A DNA stretch of 64,000 nucleotides. Source: Paenibacillus sp. JDR-2. GTDB lineage: Bacteria; Bacillota; Bacilli; Paenibacillales; Paenibacillaceae. Of the stretch, positions 34,686-42,660 are shown piece by piece. Below the pieces are notes generated by a model. That model had not been told where the DNA came from, searched no databases, and saw only the letters and a program-made list of their open reading frames with translations. Every line of letters begins with the position of its first letter. The stretch's first letter is position 1. The stretch covers positions 1,622,501 to 1,686,500 of the forward strand of contig NC_012914.1 of the NCBI RefSeq assembly GCF_000023585.1. Reading direction: 5' to 3'. Made by a program: the position numbers and the translations under genes.

Positions 34686-35060
34686 TTAAGCAGCTTCAAC
34701 AATAAGCTTGGCCGACATTTTCGAATGTCCGCCGCCGCAAGGAATGTTGCATTTAATTTCGTATTCGCCGGCATCAAGCGTAATGGTTTTTGCTTTATTC
34801 TGAGTCAGCTTCACGTTTGTCTTCTCGATCTCGACGCCGTGAACGCCATCGATGAGCTCGAGCTTAATGGTCTGACCTTTTTTAATATGGTATTCCGGCT
34901 GATCGAATTCCCAGCTGCTTGCTTTAATCACAACGTCTGCAACAGTAGAGCTTGCCGCGTCTGATCCGGAGTTATTGCTCTTGCTGTTGGAGCCGCAGGC
35001 AGCAACGACAAACACAAGGCAAAGCACGGATGCAAATATAAGCCACTTCTTCATCTTCAT
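34686..35060 (-). CDS. Stand-alone CuA-type cupredoxin lipoprotein
   Basis: 124 residues. A lipoprotein signal ends at the lipobox VAAC (about residue 22). A Ser/Asn linker and one cupredoxin domain follow. Near the C-terminus CNIPCGGGHSKM has the Cys-x3-Cys-x3-His-x2-Met pattern of the binuclear CuA site of cytochrome oxidase subunit II. There is no subunit II membrane hairpin. It could carry electrons or copper at the outer face of the membrane. A nearby oxidase gene is absent. GAAAGGGG precedes the ATG. Confidence 0.85.
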   Translation of the reverse strand: MKMKKWLIFASVLCLVFVVAACGSNSKSNNSGSDAASSTVADVVIKASSWEFDQPEYHIKKGQTIKLELIDGVHGVEIEKTNVKLTQNKAKTITLDAGEYEIKCNIPCGGGHSKMSAKLIVEAA

Positions 35061-35155
35061 ACCCCTTTCATAGCCAAAAGCATAAAAATTTCAATTCTTT
35101 TCCTATTGTAGCTTATCCGCATCCAATTTGCAGTGACAGTCCCGTGACAAATGAA

Positions 35156-35195
35156 AAAAGCCCCTGCCCATCGTTTCCGACAGGACAAGGGCTTT
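35156..35195 (-). terminator. Terminator of the holin-like gene
   Basis: AAAGCCC/GGGCTTT base with inner CCTGTC pairing and six T residues on the minus strand. Confidence 0.75.
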
Positions 35196-35210
35196 AAAGC
35201 TTATTTACTG

Positions 35211-35579
35211 CTAGTCGCGGTTGCGGTAATCGCTTCTGCCTGCTTCGTACGGGGTGCTGACCGGAATGAACAAGTCGATAATCCCGATAACGAGAGCGGC
35301 TAAGATTGCGCCAAGCCAAGTGACGGATACGCCGCCGACGATAAACTGTGCAATCCAGATGACCGCCGCGCTGGCGATAAAGCCAACGATACCGCGTCCA
35401 AACGGGGTAACTTTTTTGCCAAAAATACCTTCAACGATCCAGCCCAGAGCCGCGATAACAAGCGCCAGCAGGAGGGCGCTCCAGAAACCGCCGACACTAA
35501 ATTGCGGAACGATCCAGCCGACTACCATCAGAACGATGGCTGCAACGATAAAACGGACAACATGACCAAGAAAACTCAT
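35211..35579 (-). CDS. Phage holin family-IV-like (YvlD-type) membrane protein
   Basis: 122 residues with four hydrophobic segments and glycine-rich turns (FGRGIVGFIASAAVIW), ending in a short charged tail (YEAGRSDYRNRD). This layout is typical of the four-helix membrane family annotated as superfamily IV phage holin, including Bacillus YvlD. These chromosomal members are not proven holins. AGGAGG precedes the ATG. Confidence 0.75.
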   Translation of the reverse strand: MSFLGHVVRFIVAAIVLMVVGWIVPQFSVGGFWSALLLALVIAALGWIVEGIFGKKVTPFGRGIVGFIASAAVIWIAQFIVGGVSVTWLGAILAALVIGIIDLFIPVSTPYEAGRSDYRNRD

Positions 35580-35732
35580 ATCATTAGCCTCCTCATGTTA
35601 GGTTAGCCTAAGTATGGTGCGTTTCCTCCCTTATTATGACCATTAATCAGGGAAACATGTATGAATCAAGCGGTGATGTCGTGCATCCTAAACCCCGATC
35701 AGCTATAATATAAGGGCGAGAGGAGTGTTCAC

Positions 35733-38102
35733 TTGGACAGCAAAATTTTATCCACTTTGGAATTCCATAAAATTACGAATAAATTAGTGCATCATGCCGC
35801 TACATCGCTTGGGAAAAGCGTGTCGGGACAGCTTGCTCCGGTCTCCGATCTGGAAGACGTCAAGCATATGCTGCAAACGACCGATGAAGCGTACAAAGCA
35901 GACAGGCTGAAGGGCAATGCCCCGTTTGGAGGCGTTGTGGACATCAGCGCTTCCCTTCATCGCGCACGAATCGGGGGAACCCTGAATCCGGCTGAACTGC
36001 TGGATATCGCGGCAACGGCCAGAGGCGCACGCCGGGTGAAGAAGCATATCGACAATCTGCATGAGGATGATCCGATTCCCCTCCTGTTCCAGATGACTGA
36101 GCAATTATCCGAGCATAAGCCGCTTGAGGATGCCATCTTTGATTGCATCGATGACCAGGCGGAAGTAATGGACAGCGCGAGCCCTGAACTGGCGTCCATT
36201 CGCCGCGAGCTGCGGAGCGGGGAGTCGCGGATCCGGGAGAAGCTGGAACAGATGATCCGTTCTTCTTCGGTGCAAAAGATGCTGCAGGATTCCATTATTA
36301 CGCTTAGGAATGACCGTTACGTCATTCCGGTTAAGCAGGAGTACCGTTCGCATTTTGGCGGGATTGTCCATGACCAGTCAGGTTCCGGCGCAACCCTGTT
36401 TATTGAGCCTGAAGCCATCGTATCCATGAATAACAAGCTGCGGGAGACCAAAGCCGCGGAGCTTCGCGAAATTGAGAAAATCCTGCAAAAGCTGACGGCC
36501 CGTGCCGCTGAGCATGTGGAGGACTTGCTTTATAACCAGGATCTGCTGGGCAAGCTGGACTTCGCCTATGCCAAAGCGCGGCTTGCCCATGAAATGAAAG
36601 CGACTTTGCCGCGAATGAATGACAGGGGCTTCCTCAAAATCAAACGCGGACGCCATCCGTTGATCGCTCCTGACAAAGTTGTGCCGCTTGATGTGGAGCT
36701 TGGCAATCAGTTTACGGCCATTATCGTTACCGGACCGAATACGGGCGGTAAAACGGTATCCCTGAAGACTGTGGGACTGCTCAGCTTGATGGCGATGTCC
36801 GGTTTGTTTGTTCCGGCCGATGAAGGGAGCCAGCTATGCGTATTTGACTCTATCTATGCCGATATCGGGGATGAGCAAAGCATTGAGCAGAGCCTTAGTA
36901 CCTTCTCCAGCCATATGACGAATATTATCCGAATCCTGGGGTCCATGACGTCCAAGAGCCTTGTACTTCTCGATGAGTTAGGAGCAGGGACAGATCCGGC
37001 GGAAGGCTCGGCGCTTGCGATTGCCATTCTGGAGCATATCCATAAGCTAGACAGCCGGATTATTGCGACAACGCATTACAGCGAGCTGAAAGCTTACGCT
37101 TATAACCGCAAAGGCGTTATTAACGCGAGTATGGAATTTGACGTTGCAACGCTTAGCCCGACTTACCGTCTGCTTGTTGGCGTTCCCGGCCGAAGCAATG
37201 CGTTTGCCATTGCGGAACGGCTTGGTCTCAGCCAGGCGATTATTGATCACGCGCGCGGCGAAGTCAGCGAAGAGGATCAACGCGTTGAGAACATGATTGC
37301 TTCCCTTGAGGAAGATCGCCTAAGCGCGGAATCGGAGCGTAATACGGCAGAGTCGATGCGCCGCGAGATGGAAGCGCAGCGTAAACGCCATGAAGCCGAG
37401 CTGGAGCGCTTCGAAGAGCAGCGCGACAAAATGCTTCAGAAGGCGCAGGAGGAAGCGCATGAGGCTGTTGCCAAAGCCAGACGCGAAGCGGATCAGATTA
37501 TTGCGGACCTGCGCAAGCTTGCTCTTGAGGAAGGTGCTTCCGTCAAGGAGCATAAGCTTATTGAAGCGAAGCGCAGACTGGAGGAAGCGGCACCGGAGCT
37601 TGCCACGAAGAAGAAACGTTCTGCAGGCGGCGGAGCGAAGAAGCCGGCGAAGATTGGGGCAGGCGATGAGGTCATGGTCTACAGCCTTAATCAAAAGGGT
37701 ATTGTTGCAGAGATCGGCGCATCGGATGCTACCGTTCAGCTTGGCATTATGAAGATGAAGGTTGCCCTTGACGATCTGGAGCTGATCAAGCCGGTGGCGC
37801 AGCTCAACAAGCAGCAGCCAAAGCAGACGGCAAGCTTGAAGCGCTCCAAGGAAGATAGCCTGCGGATGGAGCTGGATCTGCGCGGTGCGAATCTGGAGGA
37901 AGCTATTATCGAAGTGGATCGTTTCCTTGACGAATCGTATTTGGGCGGACTTGGTCAAGTATATATCATCCATGGCATGGGTACAGGCGTATTGCGTGCA
38001 GGTATCCAGCAATATTTGCGCAAGCATAGTCTAGTGAAGACGTATCGTCTCGGAAAATACGGCGAAGGCGGCGCAGGCGTAACCGTGGCGGAGCTGAAAT
38101 AG
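35733..38102 (+). CDS. mutS2: Endonuclease MutS2 (RqcU)
   Basis: 789 residues. A clamp/core region (1-310) precedes the MutS-type ATPase with Walker A TGPNTGGKT (about 335) and Walker B LLDELGAGTDP. A long coiled coil lies at about 520-630. The C-terminal Smr nuclease domain has LDLRG (about 715) and HGMGTGVLR. In Bacillus MutS2 also acts on collided ribosomes. The start is TTG 35733, 7 nt after AGAGGAG. TATAAT at 35704-35709 is a likely -10. The order pheT-zapA-(insert)-mutS2 resembles the Bacillus arrangement. Confidence 0.95.
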   Translation: MDSKILSTLEFHKITNKLVHHAATSLGKSVSGQLAPVSDLEDVKHMLQTTDEAYKADRLKGNAPFGGVVDISASLHRARIGGTLNPAELLDIAATARGARRVKKHIDNLHEDDPIPLLFQMTEQLSEHKPLEDAIFDCIDDQAEVMDSASPELASIRRELRSGESRIREKLEQMIRSSSVQKMLQDSIITLRNDRYVIPVKQEYRSHFGGIVHDQSGSGATLFIEPEAIVSMNNKLRETKAAELREIEKILQKLTARAAEHVEDLLYNQDLLGKLDFAYAKARLAHEMKATLPRMNDRGFLKIKRGRHPLIAPDKVVPLDVELGNQFTAIIVTGPNTGGKTVSLKTVGLLSLMAMSGLFVPADEGSQLCVFDSIYADIGDEQSIEQSLSTFSSHMTNIIRILGSMTSKSLVLLDELGAGTDPAEGSALAIAILEHIHKLDSRIIATTHYSELKAYAYNRKGVINASMEFDVATLSPTYRLLVGVPGRSNAFAIAERLGLSQAIIDHARGEVSEEDQRVENMIASLEEDRLSAESERNTAESMRREMEAQRKRHEAELERFEEQRDKMLQKAQEEAHEAVAKARREADQIIADLRKLALEEGASVKEHKLIEAKRRLEEAAPELATKKKRSAGGGAKKPAKIGAGDEVMVYSLNQKGIVAEIGASDATVQLGIMKMKVALDDLELIKPVAQLNKQQPKQTASLKRSKEDSLRMELDLRGANLEEAIIEVDRFLDESYLGGLGQVYIIHGMGTGVLRAGIQQYLRKHSLVKTYRLGKYGEGGAGVTVAELK

Positions 38103-38153
38103 CTTCGCCGTTAAGCTTGCGGCACGGCAAGCAAGCCTTTGGGAGTGATAAGG

Positions 38154-38576
38154 ATGGGTAATGAAGTCGATCGTTTGCTCAGCAATTCGTATGCGGCATC
38201 TCTCGTTTATGTATCGCTGGTTGTGCTGTCGCTTATCGTCTTTTTGTCCGTGTTTGAGCTTGTGACCCGTTATAATTGCTGGAAAGAAATCAAGAACGGC
38301 AATTTGGCTGTAGCTATGGCGACAAGCGGAAAAATATTCGGGATATGCAATATTTTCAGGTTTTCCATTGAAGCGAAAGTTTCCGTGTACGAAAGTCTGA
38401 TTTGGGGGATATTTGGCTTCATTATATTGCTTGCCGCATATTTCTTGTTTGAGTTTCTTACGCCGGTGTTCAAGATCGATAACGAAATCGCTAAGGATAA
38501 CCGGGCGGTAGGGTTTATTGCAATGATTATTTCCATTTCTTTGTCCTATGTTATTGGAGCAACGGTTATATTGTAA
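38154..38576 (+). CDS. DUF350 family membrane protein
   Basis: 140 residues with four hydrophobic segments and a polar loop (TRYNCWKEIKNGNLAVAMATSGKIFGICNIF). The NLAVAxxxxGxxxGI pattern and the later KDNRAVGFI are typical of DUF350. The function is unknown. The start is ATG 38154, 6 nt after GGGAGTG. TTG 38139 is less likely. It follows mutS2 by about 50 bp and may be co-transcribed with it. Confidence 0.8.
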   Translation: MGNEVDRLLSNSYAASLVYVSLVVLSLIVFLSVFELVTRYNCWKEIKNGNLAVAMATSGKIFGICNIFRFSIEAKVSVYESLIWGIFGFIILLAAYFLFEFLTPVFKIDNEIAKDNRAVGFIAMIISISLSYVIGATVIL

Positions 38577-38578
38577 GT

Positions 38579-38624
38579 GGCATATGCTTACGTAATAAGA
38601 ATTGCTCAGCAATTCTTGTTTTCA
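38579..38624 (+). repeat. Family B hairpin element before the 26-residue gene
   Basis: CATATGCTTACG is followed by the hairpin AAGAATTGCTCAGCAATTCTT and then, within 6 nt, by the ribosome binding site. It matches the layout at 23.1 and 49.7 kb. Confidence 0.6.
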
Positions 38625-38635
38625 GGAGGGCAGTC

Positions 38636-38716
38636 ATGAAATATCTGTGGGGAATTTTACTCGCGATTGCAATTATATTTTTGGGATTAGGCGTTATCTA
38701 TATTATGAACAATTAA
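38636..38716 (+). CDS. 26-residue single-span membrane peptide
   Basis: The ORF MKYLWGILLAIAIIFLGLGV then IYIMNN has one hydrophobic helix and little else. CAGGAGGG lies 5-7 nt before the ATG, and the next gene follows after 19 bp. The size resembles small membrane regulators or spore/membrane peptides. No family is recognised. Confidence 0.65.
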   Translation: MKYLWGILLAIAIIFLGLGVIYIMNN

Positions 38717-38735
38717 GCTTGTGGAGGGTTTTGGA

Positions 38736-39248
38736 ATGGAAGAGCAAACAATTTGCCCATGGTGCGATACCGAAATTGTATGGGATGAGGAAATCGGGCC
38801 GGAGAAGCATTGCCCGCACTGCGAGAATGAACTGAGCGGCTACCGTACAATGCAGATCGGGATCGACCGCGATGAAGACGAGCAGGAAGACAACTGGGAC
38901 GAGGATCAGGAAAAGCAACAGCAACAGGATGAATCCTATAGCGATGATTCCAACGAAGGCTTCCGTCAAATGAATGTATCCTGGCTTGCGGCCGAAGAGA
39001 CCATCCGTCAAATCACGGACAGTCAGGAAGAAGCGCCAGAGTGTCCTTCTTGCCGGGAATATATGCTGGAAGCGGGGAAACAAACGGTATCGCTTCAGCC
39101 AACGGTACATGCCGTAACCGGTAAACCGGTCATCCAATCACCGTTTGAGACCGTAACCTATATCTGTCCCTCCTGCTTCCAGACTTCGACGGTTCTGAGC
39201 GGGAATGCTCGGAACCAGATGCTGGAGCTGCTTACGCCAAAAGAGTAA
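38736..39248 (+). CDS. Zinc-ribbon protein of unknown function
   Basis: 170 residues. Two treble-clef-like CxxC pairs near the N-terminus (CPWC, CPHC) and two further on (CPSC at about 115 and CPSC at about 155) suggest two zinc sites. A very acidic, Gln-rich disordered segment (about 45-75) lies between them. The start is ATG 38736, 7 nt after GGAGGG. GTG 38721 overlaps that site. It sits between the membrane peptide and an MFS gene. Its function is unknown. Confidence 0.8.
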   Translation: MEEQTICPWCDTEIVWDEEIGPEKHCPHCENELSGYRTMQIGIDRDEDEQEDNWDEDQEKQQQQDESYSDDSNEGFRQMNVSWLAAEETIRQITDSQEEAPECPSCREYMLEAGKQTVSLQPTVHAVTGKPVIQSPFETVTYICPSCFQTSTVLSGNARNQMLELLTPKE

Positions 39249-39320
39249 TTACTGGAAAAACAGCATGTGGCCTGCTTAATTGGGAAACCTAACGGAACAT
39301 CACTGTTAGGAGGAATCGGA

Positions 39321-40610
39321 TTGAAGCAGAGTCATCATGGCGTTAAGACCGGCGGGCGTATGCCTGGCAGATCAATCGGCCGCGTTGTCCCAGGTTCTCG
39401 CCACAGCGGGGCTATGGATACGCAGGCCATCTTGCTGCTGACGGTACAAGGTCTGTTTGGCGTCGCAAGCGCGCTGTCAGGAACGTTCATCCCGGTCTAT
39501 CTCTGGAAAGCAAGCCAGTCCTTTATGCTGATTGGCTGGTACACGCTTGGACAATACATAACGAGCGGCATCACCTTTTGGCTGGCAGGCAAATGGGTGA
39601 AGGAACATCATAAAATGTACAGCCTCCGTCTTGGCATCGTGCTGTCGGGGGCGTTTTATTTTATGGTATTGATGCTTGGACAGCAGGCCAAAACCTACAG
39701 CATACCTCTTGGCATGCTGAGCGGGATGGCATTAGGCTTCTATTGGATGGCTTATAATGTGGTTTATTTCGAAATTACCGAGCCGGATAACCGCGATCGG
39801 TTTAATGGAATAGCAGGCATATTAGGTGCATTGTCGGGGATTATTGCCCCATGGGTATCGGGTTTTCTGATTACGACGCTGCATGGCGAGCGTGGTTACA
39901 AGCTTATCTTCACGATTTCCCTTGTTATTTTTGGTCTGGCTGTTGTCGGCAGCTTCTGGCTGAAGAACCGCGGCGTTGTAGGGGAAAAGTACAAATGGTT
40001 CCTTGGCATTGAAGAACTGAAAGAGAAGGGAAATCCATGGCGGAGGATGTTTGGTGCCATCGTCACCCAAGGCGTCCGCGAGGGGGTCTTCATGTTCCTG
40101 ATTGGACTTGTCATCTATATCGCAACTAAAAACGAAGGAAAGCTGGGGAATTTCTCGCTGATTACTTCCCTTGTTGCCTTAATCAGCTTCTGGTTTGTCG
40201 GCAAGCGCCTCAAACCGAGCAACCGCAGAGTCGCGATGCTGGCAGGTACGATTATGATTGGCCTGATCATTCTTCCGTTGTTCTATAAAGTGAGCTACAG
40301 TACATTGCTCATCTTCGGCATAGGGACTTCCTTGTTTATACCTTTGTATATCATACCGATGACATCCCGGGTGTTCGACTTGATCGGCCACTCCGAGGAA
40401 AGCGCCGTTAACCGCGAGGAACTAATCGTACTCCGCGAGGCCGGCCTCATTATTGGCCGTGTCATCGGTCTTGCCGCTTATCTGGTTGTCGTTTCCCAGA
40501 CGCAGACACCGGCAGCTATCGTTACTCTTATGTTTTGTGTTGGTATCGTTCCAATCGCCGGGTGGTTTTTTATCCGGCCGTTCCTTTCGGCCAACAATAA
40601 ATTTCGTTGA
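39321..40610 (+). CDS. MFS transporter
   Basis: 429 residues with about 11-12 hydrophobic segments. A polar N-terminal stretch of about 30 residues (rich in His, Gly and Arg) precedes TM1. EPDNRDRFNGIAGILGALSGIIAPWVSGF (given by its start, EPDNRDRFNG) marks the TM4-TM5 loop of an MFS permease. The substrate is unknown. The start is TTG 39321, 7 nt after AGGAGG. The upstream GTG 39267 has no site. Confidence 0.83.
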   Translation: MKQSHHGVKTGGRMPGRSIGRVVPGSRHSGAMDTQAILLLTVQGLFGVASALSGTFIPVYLWKASQSFMLIGWYTLGQYITSGITFWLAGKWVKEHHKMYSLRLGIVLSGAFYFMVLMLGQQAKTYSIPLGMLSGMALGFYWMAYNVVYFEITEPDNRDRFNGIAGILGALSGIIAPWVSGFLITTLHGERGYKLIFTISLVIFGLAVVGSFWLKNRGVVGEKYKWFLGIEELKEKGNPWRRMFGAIVTQGVREGVFMFLIGLVIYIATKNEGKLGNFSLITSLVALISFWFVGKRLKPSNRRVAMLAGTIMIGLIILPLFYKVSYSTLLIFGIGTSLFIPLYIIPMTSRVFDLIGHSEESAVNREELIVLREAGLIIGRVIGLAAYLVVVSQTQTPAAIVTLMFCVGIVPIAGWFFIRPFLSANNKFR

Positions 40611-40647
40611 GTGCTTTTTAAAATAGCTGTTAAGCCGTTTGTGCGTA

Positions 40648-40765
40648 GCAAAACTATTAGAATGGAGAAGCGTAGCGTTCGCCTTTGCCCCCGAATTTCA
40701 ACCGCTAAAGCGGTTTGTAATGAAGAAATTCGTGGGCAACAGCGATCGGAATCTAATAGCTTTGC
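40648..40765 (+). repeat. Branched palindromic element, family A copy 2
   Basis: Outer stem 40648-40661 (GCAAAACTATTAGA) pairs with 40752-40765 with one mismatch. The inner stem 40687-40699 (GCCCCCGAATTTC) pairs with 40725-40737. A tip stem AACCGC/GCGGTT lies at 40700-40715. The conserved strands are 40664-40687 and 40737-40750. Confidence 0.8.
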
Positions 40766-40818
40766 GTAGCATTACGCCACGGCTGCCAGTTTTTTAACTA
40801 GCACGAAAAGGAGAATTT

Positions 40819-41736
40819 ATGCCACGAATAGTGTCCACCATCATCGACCTCATCGGCGAAACGCCCGTCATCAAGCTTAACCGGCTCATTCAACCGGGAA
40901 GCGCGGATGTATGCGTTAAGCTGGAGCGGTTCAACCCGAGCGGCAGCGTGAAGGACCGCGCCGCATCGGCTCTTATCGAAGCCGCCGAGCAAAGCGGCTT
41001 GATTTCCCCGGGCTGTACCATTATCGAGCCGACCAGCGGCAACACCGGTATTGGCCTGGCGATGAATGCAGCTGCCAAAGGGTATAAGCTTATTCTGATC
41101 ATGCCTGACAATATGTCGGCGGAACGAATCAAGCTGTTGAAGGCTTATGGGGCAGATGTTGTTCTGACGCCTGCTGCGGAAAGAATGCCCGGGGCCATCC
41201 GCAAGGCGCTGGAGCTGCAAGCGGAAATTCCGGGCAGCTTTATACCGAACCAGTTCGAGAACCATGCCAACCCGGACATCCACCGGACAACAACCGCGGT
41301 AGAGATTTTGCGGCAAATGGGCGGCATGTTGGATGCCTTCGTTGCAACTGCCGGGACAGGAGGAACAATTACCGGCACCGGCGAGACGCTTAAGGCTTCT
41401 TTACCTCATATACATATTGCTGTTGTTGAACCTGCCGGTTCACCTGTTCTCTCGGGAGGCCAGCCGGGTCCTCATAAGCTGGTTGGCACAAGTCCCGGTT
41501 TTGTACCGGCGATCCTGAACACGGAAGTTTATGACGAGATTATTCAGGTTGCCGATGAAGATGCCATTCAGACGATGCGAGACCTTGCCCGTCTTGAAGG
41601 CTTGCTGCTGGGACCGTCCTCCGGAGCTTCCGTTTGGGCGGCCATGCAGGTTGCGAAGAAGCTTGGAGCGGGCAAGCGTGTTTTATGCATCGCACCGGAT
41701 ACCGGCGAGCGGTATTTAAGCATGAACATATTTTAA
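40819..41736 (+). CDS. cysK: Cysteine synthase (O-acetylserine sulfhydrylase)
   Basis: 305 residues, fold-type II PLP enzyme. PSGSVKDRAA (about 42-51) holds the PLP lysine, EPTSGNTGIGLA is the substrate loop, and GTGGTITGTGE binds the cofactor phosphate. It makes cysteine from O-acetylserine and sulfide. Paralogues such as CysM, or the O-acetylserine-using MccA-type enzymes, are not excluded. AAGGAG precedes the ATG. The frameshifted SDR gene follows after 15 bp. Confidence 0.93.
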   Translation: MPRIVSTIIDLIGETPVIKLNRLIQPGSADVCVKLERFNPSGSVKDRAASALIEAAEQSGLISPGCTIIEPTSGNTGIGLAMNAAAKGYKLILIMPDNMSAERIKLLKAYGADVVLTPAAERMPGAIRKALELQAEIPGSFIPNQFENHANPDIHRTTTAVEILRQMGGMLDAFVATAGTGGTITGTGETLKASLPHIHIAVVEPAGSPVLSGGQPGPHKLVGTSPGFVPAILNTEVYDEIIQVADEDAIQTMRDLARLEGLLLGPSSGASVWAAMQVAKKLGAGKRVLCIAPDTGERYLSMNIF

Positions 41737-41751
41737 GGGAGGGATGGATCG

Positions 41752-42592
41752 TTGAATAAGACAATCGCGATTACAGGCGCTTCAACGGGAATCGGACTAG
41801 CAACGGCATTGCTTTTCGCCAAAAACGGCTGGACGGTATTTGCGGGAACACGGAATTTGGAGCGCGAGCGGCAATTGCATAACGTCGAAGGCTTGGAATG
41901 GCTGGAGATGGAAGTTACCGATCCGGTTTCGTTGTAAAAAAGCTTTTGATCTGATTAAAGACCGAACGAGCGGAAAGCTTGATGTGTTATTCTGCAATGC
42001 CGGCTTCGGATTTCTGCGGACGCTTGGACAGGCGTCCATGGACGAAATTCGCAATGTGTTCGAGACTAATGTATTTGGCGTTATTCATACCATCAAGGCT
42101 GCCTTGCCCATGCTGCGCGAAGCAGGCAAAGCGCATATTATGGCTACCTCCAGCGTAGGGGGATTAGTTGGCCAGCCGTTCAACGAAATCTACTGCTCCA
42201 GCAAGTTTGCGTTGGAGGGCTTGCTGGAAAGCATGGCTACCTATTACAAGCCTCTCTTTAATATCGATATCACCCTTGTTGAACCGGGAGCGATCGCGAC
42301 CAACTTTAACGATACTGTCTTTAAACAGCTGGGAAGCACGGGAGGTATCTTGAACGATGAATACAAGTCGTTGATCGACCGGTATGTGGAGCAGTTTTCC
42401 AAACGCAATGCCGTTCCGCAAACGGCGGAATCTGTCGCCGAGGTTGTGTTTGGCCTCATTAACCTGGAGGAGAAGCCGCTTCGCATCCGGACTTCGGAGG
42501 CGGCGGATCAATTTACGGCCTACAAGACGGAAAAGGATCCAACCGGACTGGACGGGATGTTAAACGTCCGCAAGCTGCATATGGGCTTATAA
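41752..42592 (+). pseudogene. Frameshifted short-chain dehydrogenase
   Basis: The first 61 codons (from the TTG or next start at 41752) give an SDR N-terminus with the cofactor motif TGASTGIG. They stop at TAA 41935-41937 in the middle of the fold. The remainder continues in the next frame from KKAFDLIK, with NAGFGF, the catalytic YCSSKFALEG and a normal C-terminus. Removing the single T at 41935 joins both parts into one SDR of about 279 residues. The break is not in a homopolymer of T, so a true mutation is as likely as a read error. GGGAGG precedes the start. Confidence 0.8.
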
Positions 42593-42621
42593 ACGCCTCG
42601 ATGCGATCCGCGCAAAAAGAG

Positions 42622-42660
42622 AAAGCCCTTAAAGCTTATTTCCAAGCTTTAAGGGCTTCT
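42622..42660. terminator. Bidirectional terminator between the SDR pseudogene and cotH
   Basis: AAGCCCTTAAAGCTT pairs perfectly with AAGCTTTAAGGGCTT. The cotH stop codon lies inside the hairpin. T residues follow on the plus strand (CTTTTAT). Confidence 0.8.

Noticed and set aside
35211..35579. Prophage remnant, because of the holin-like protein
   Set aside because: The four-helix YvlD-type family is common in Firmicutes chromosomes. No other phage gene, integrase or attachment site is present.
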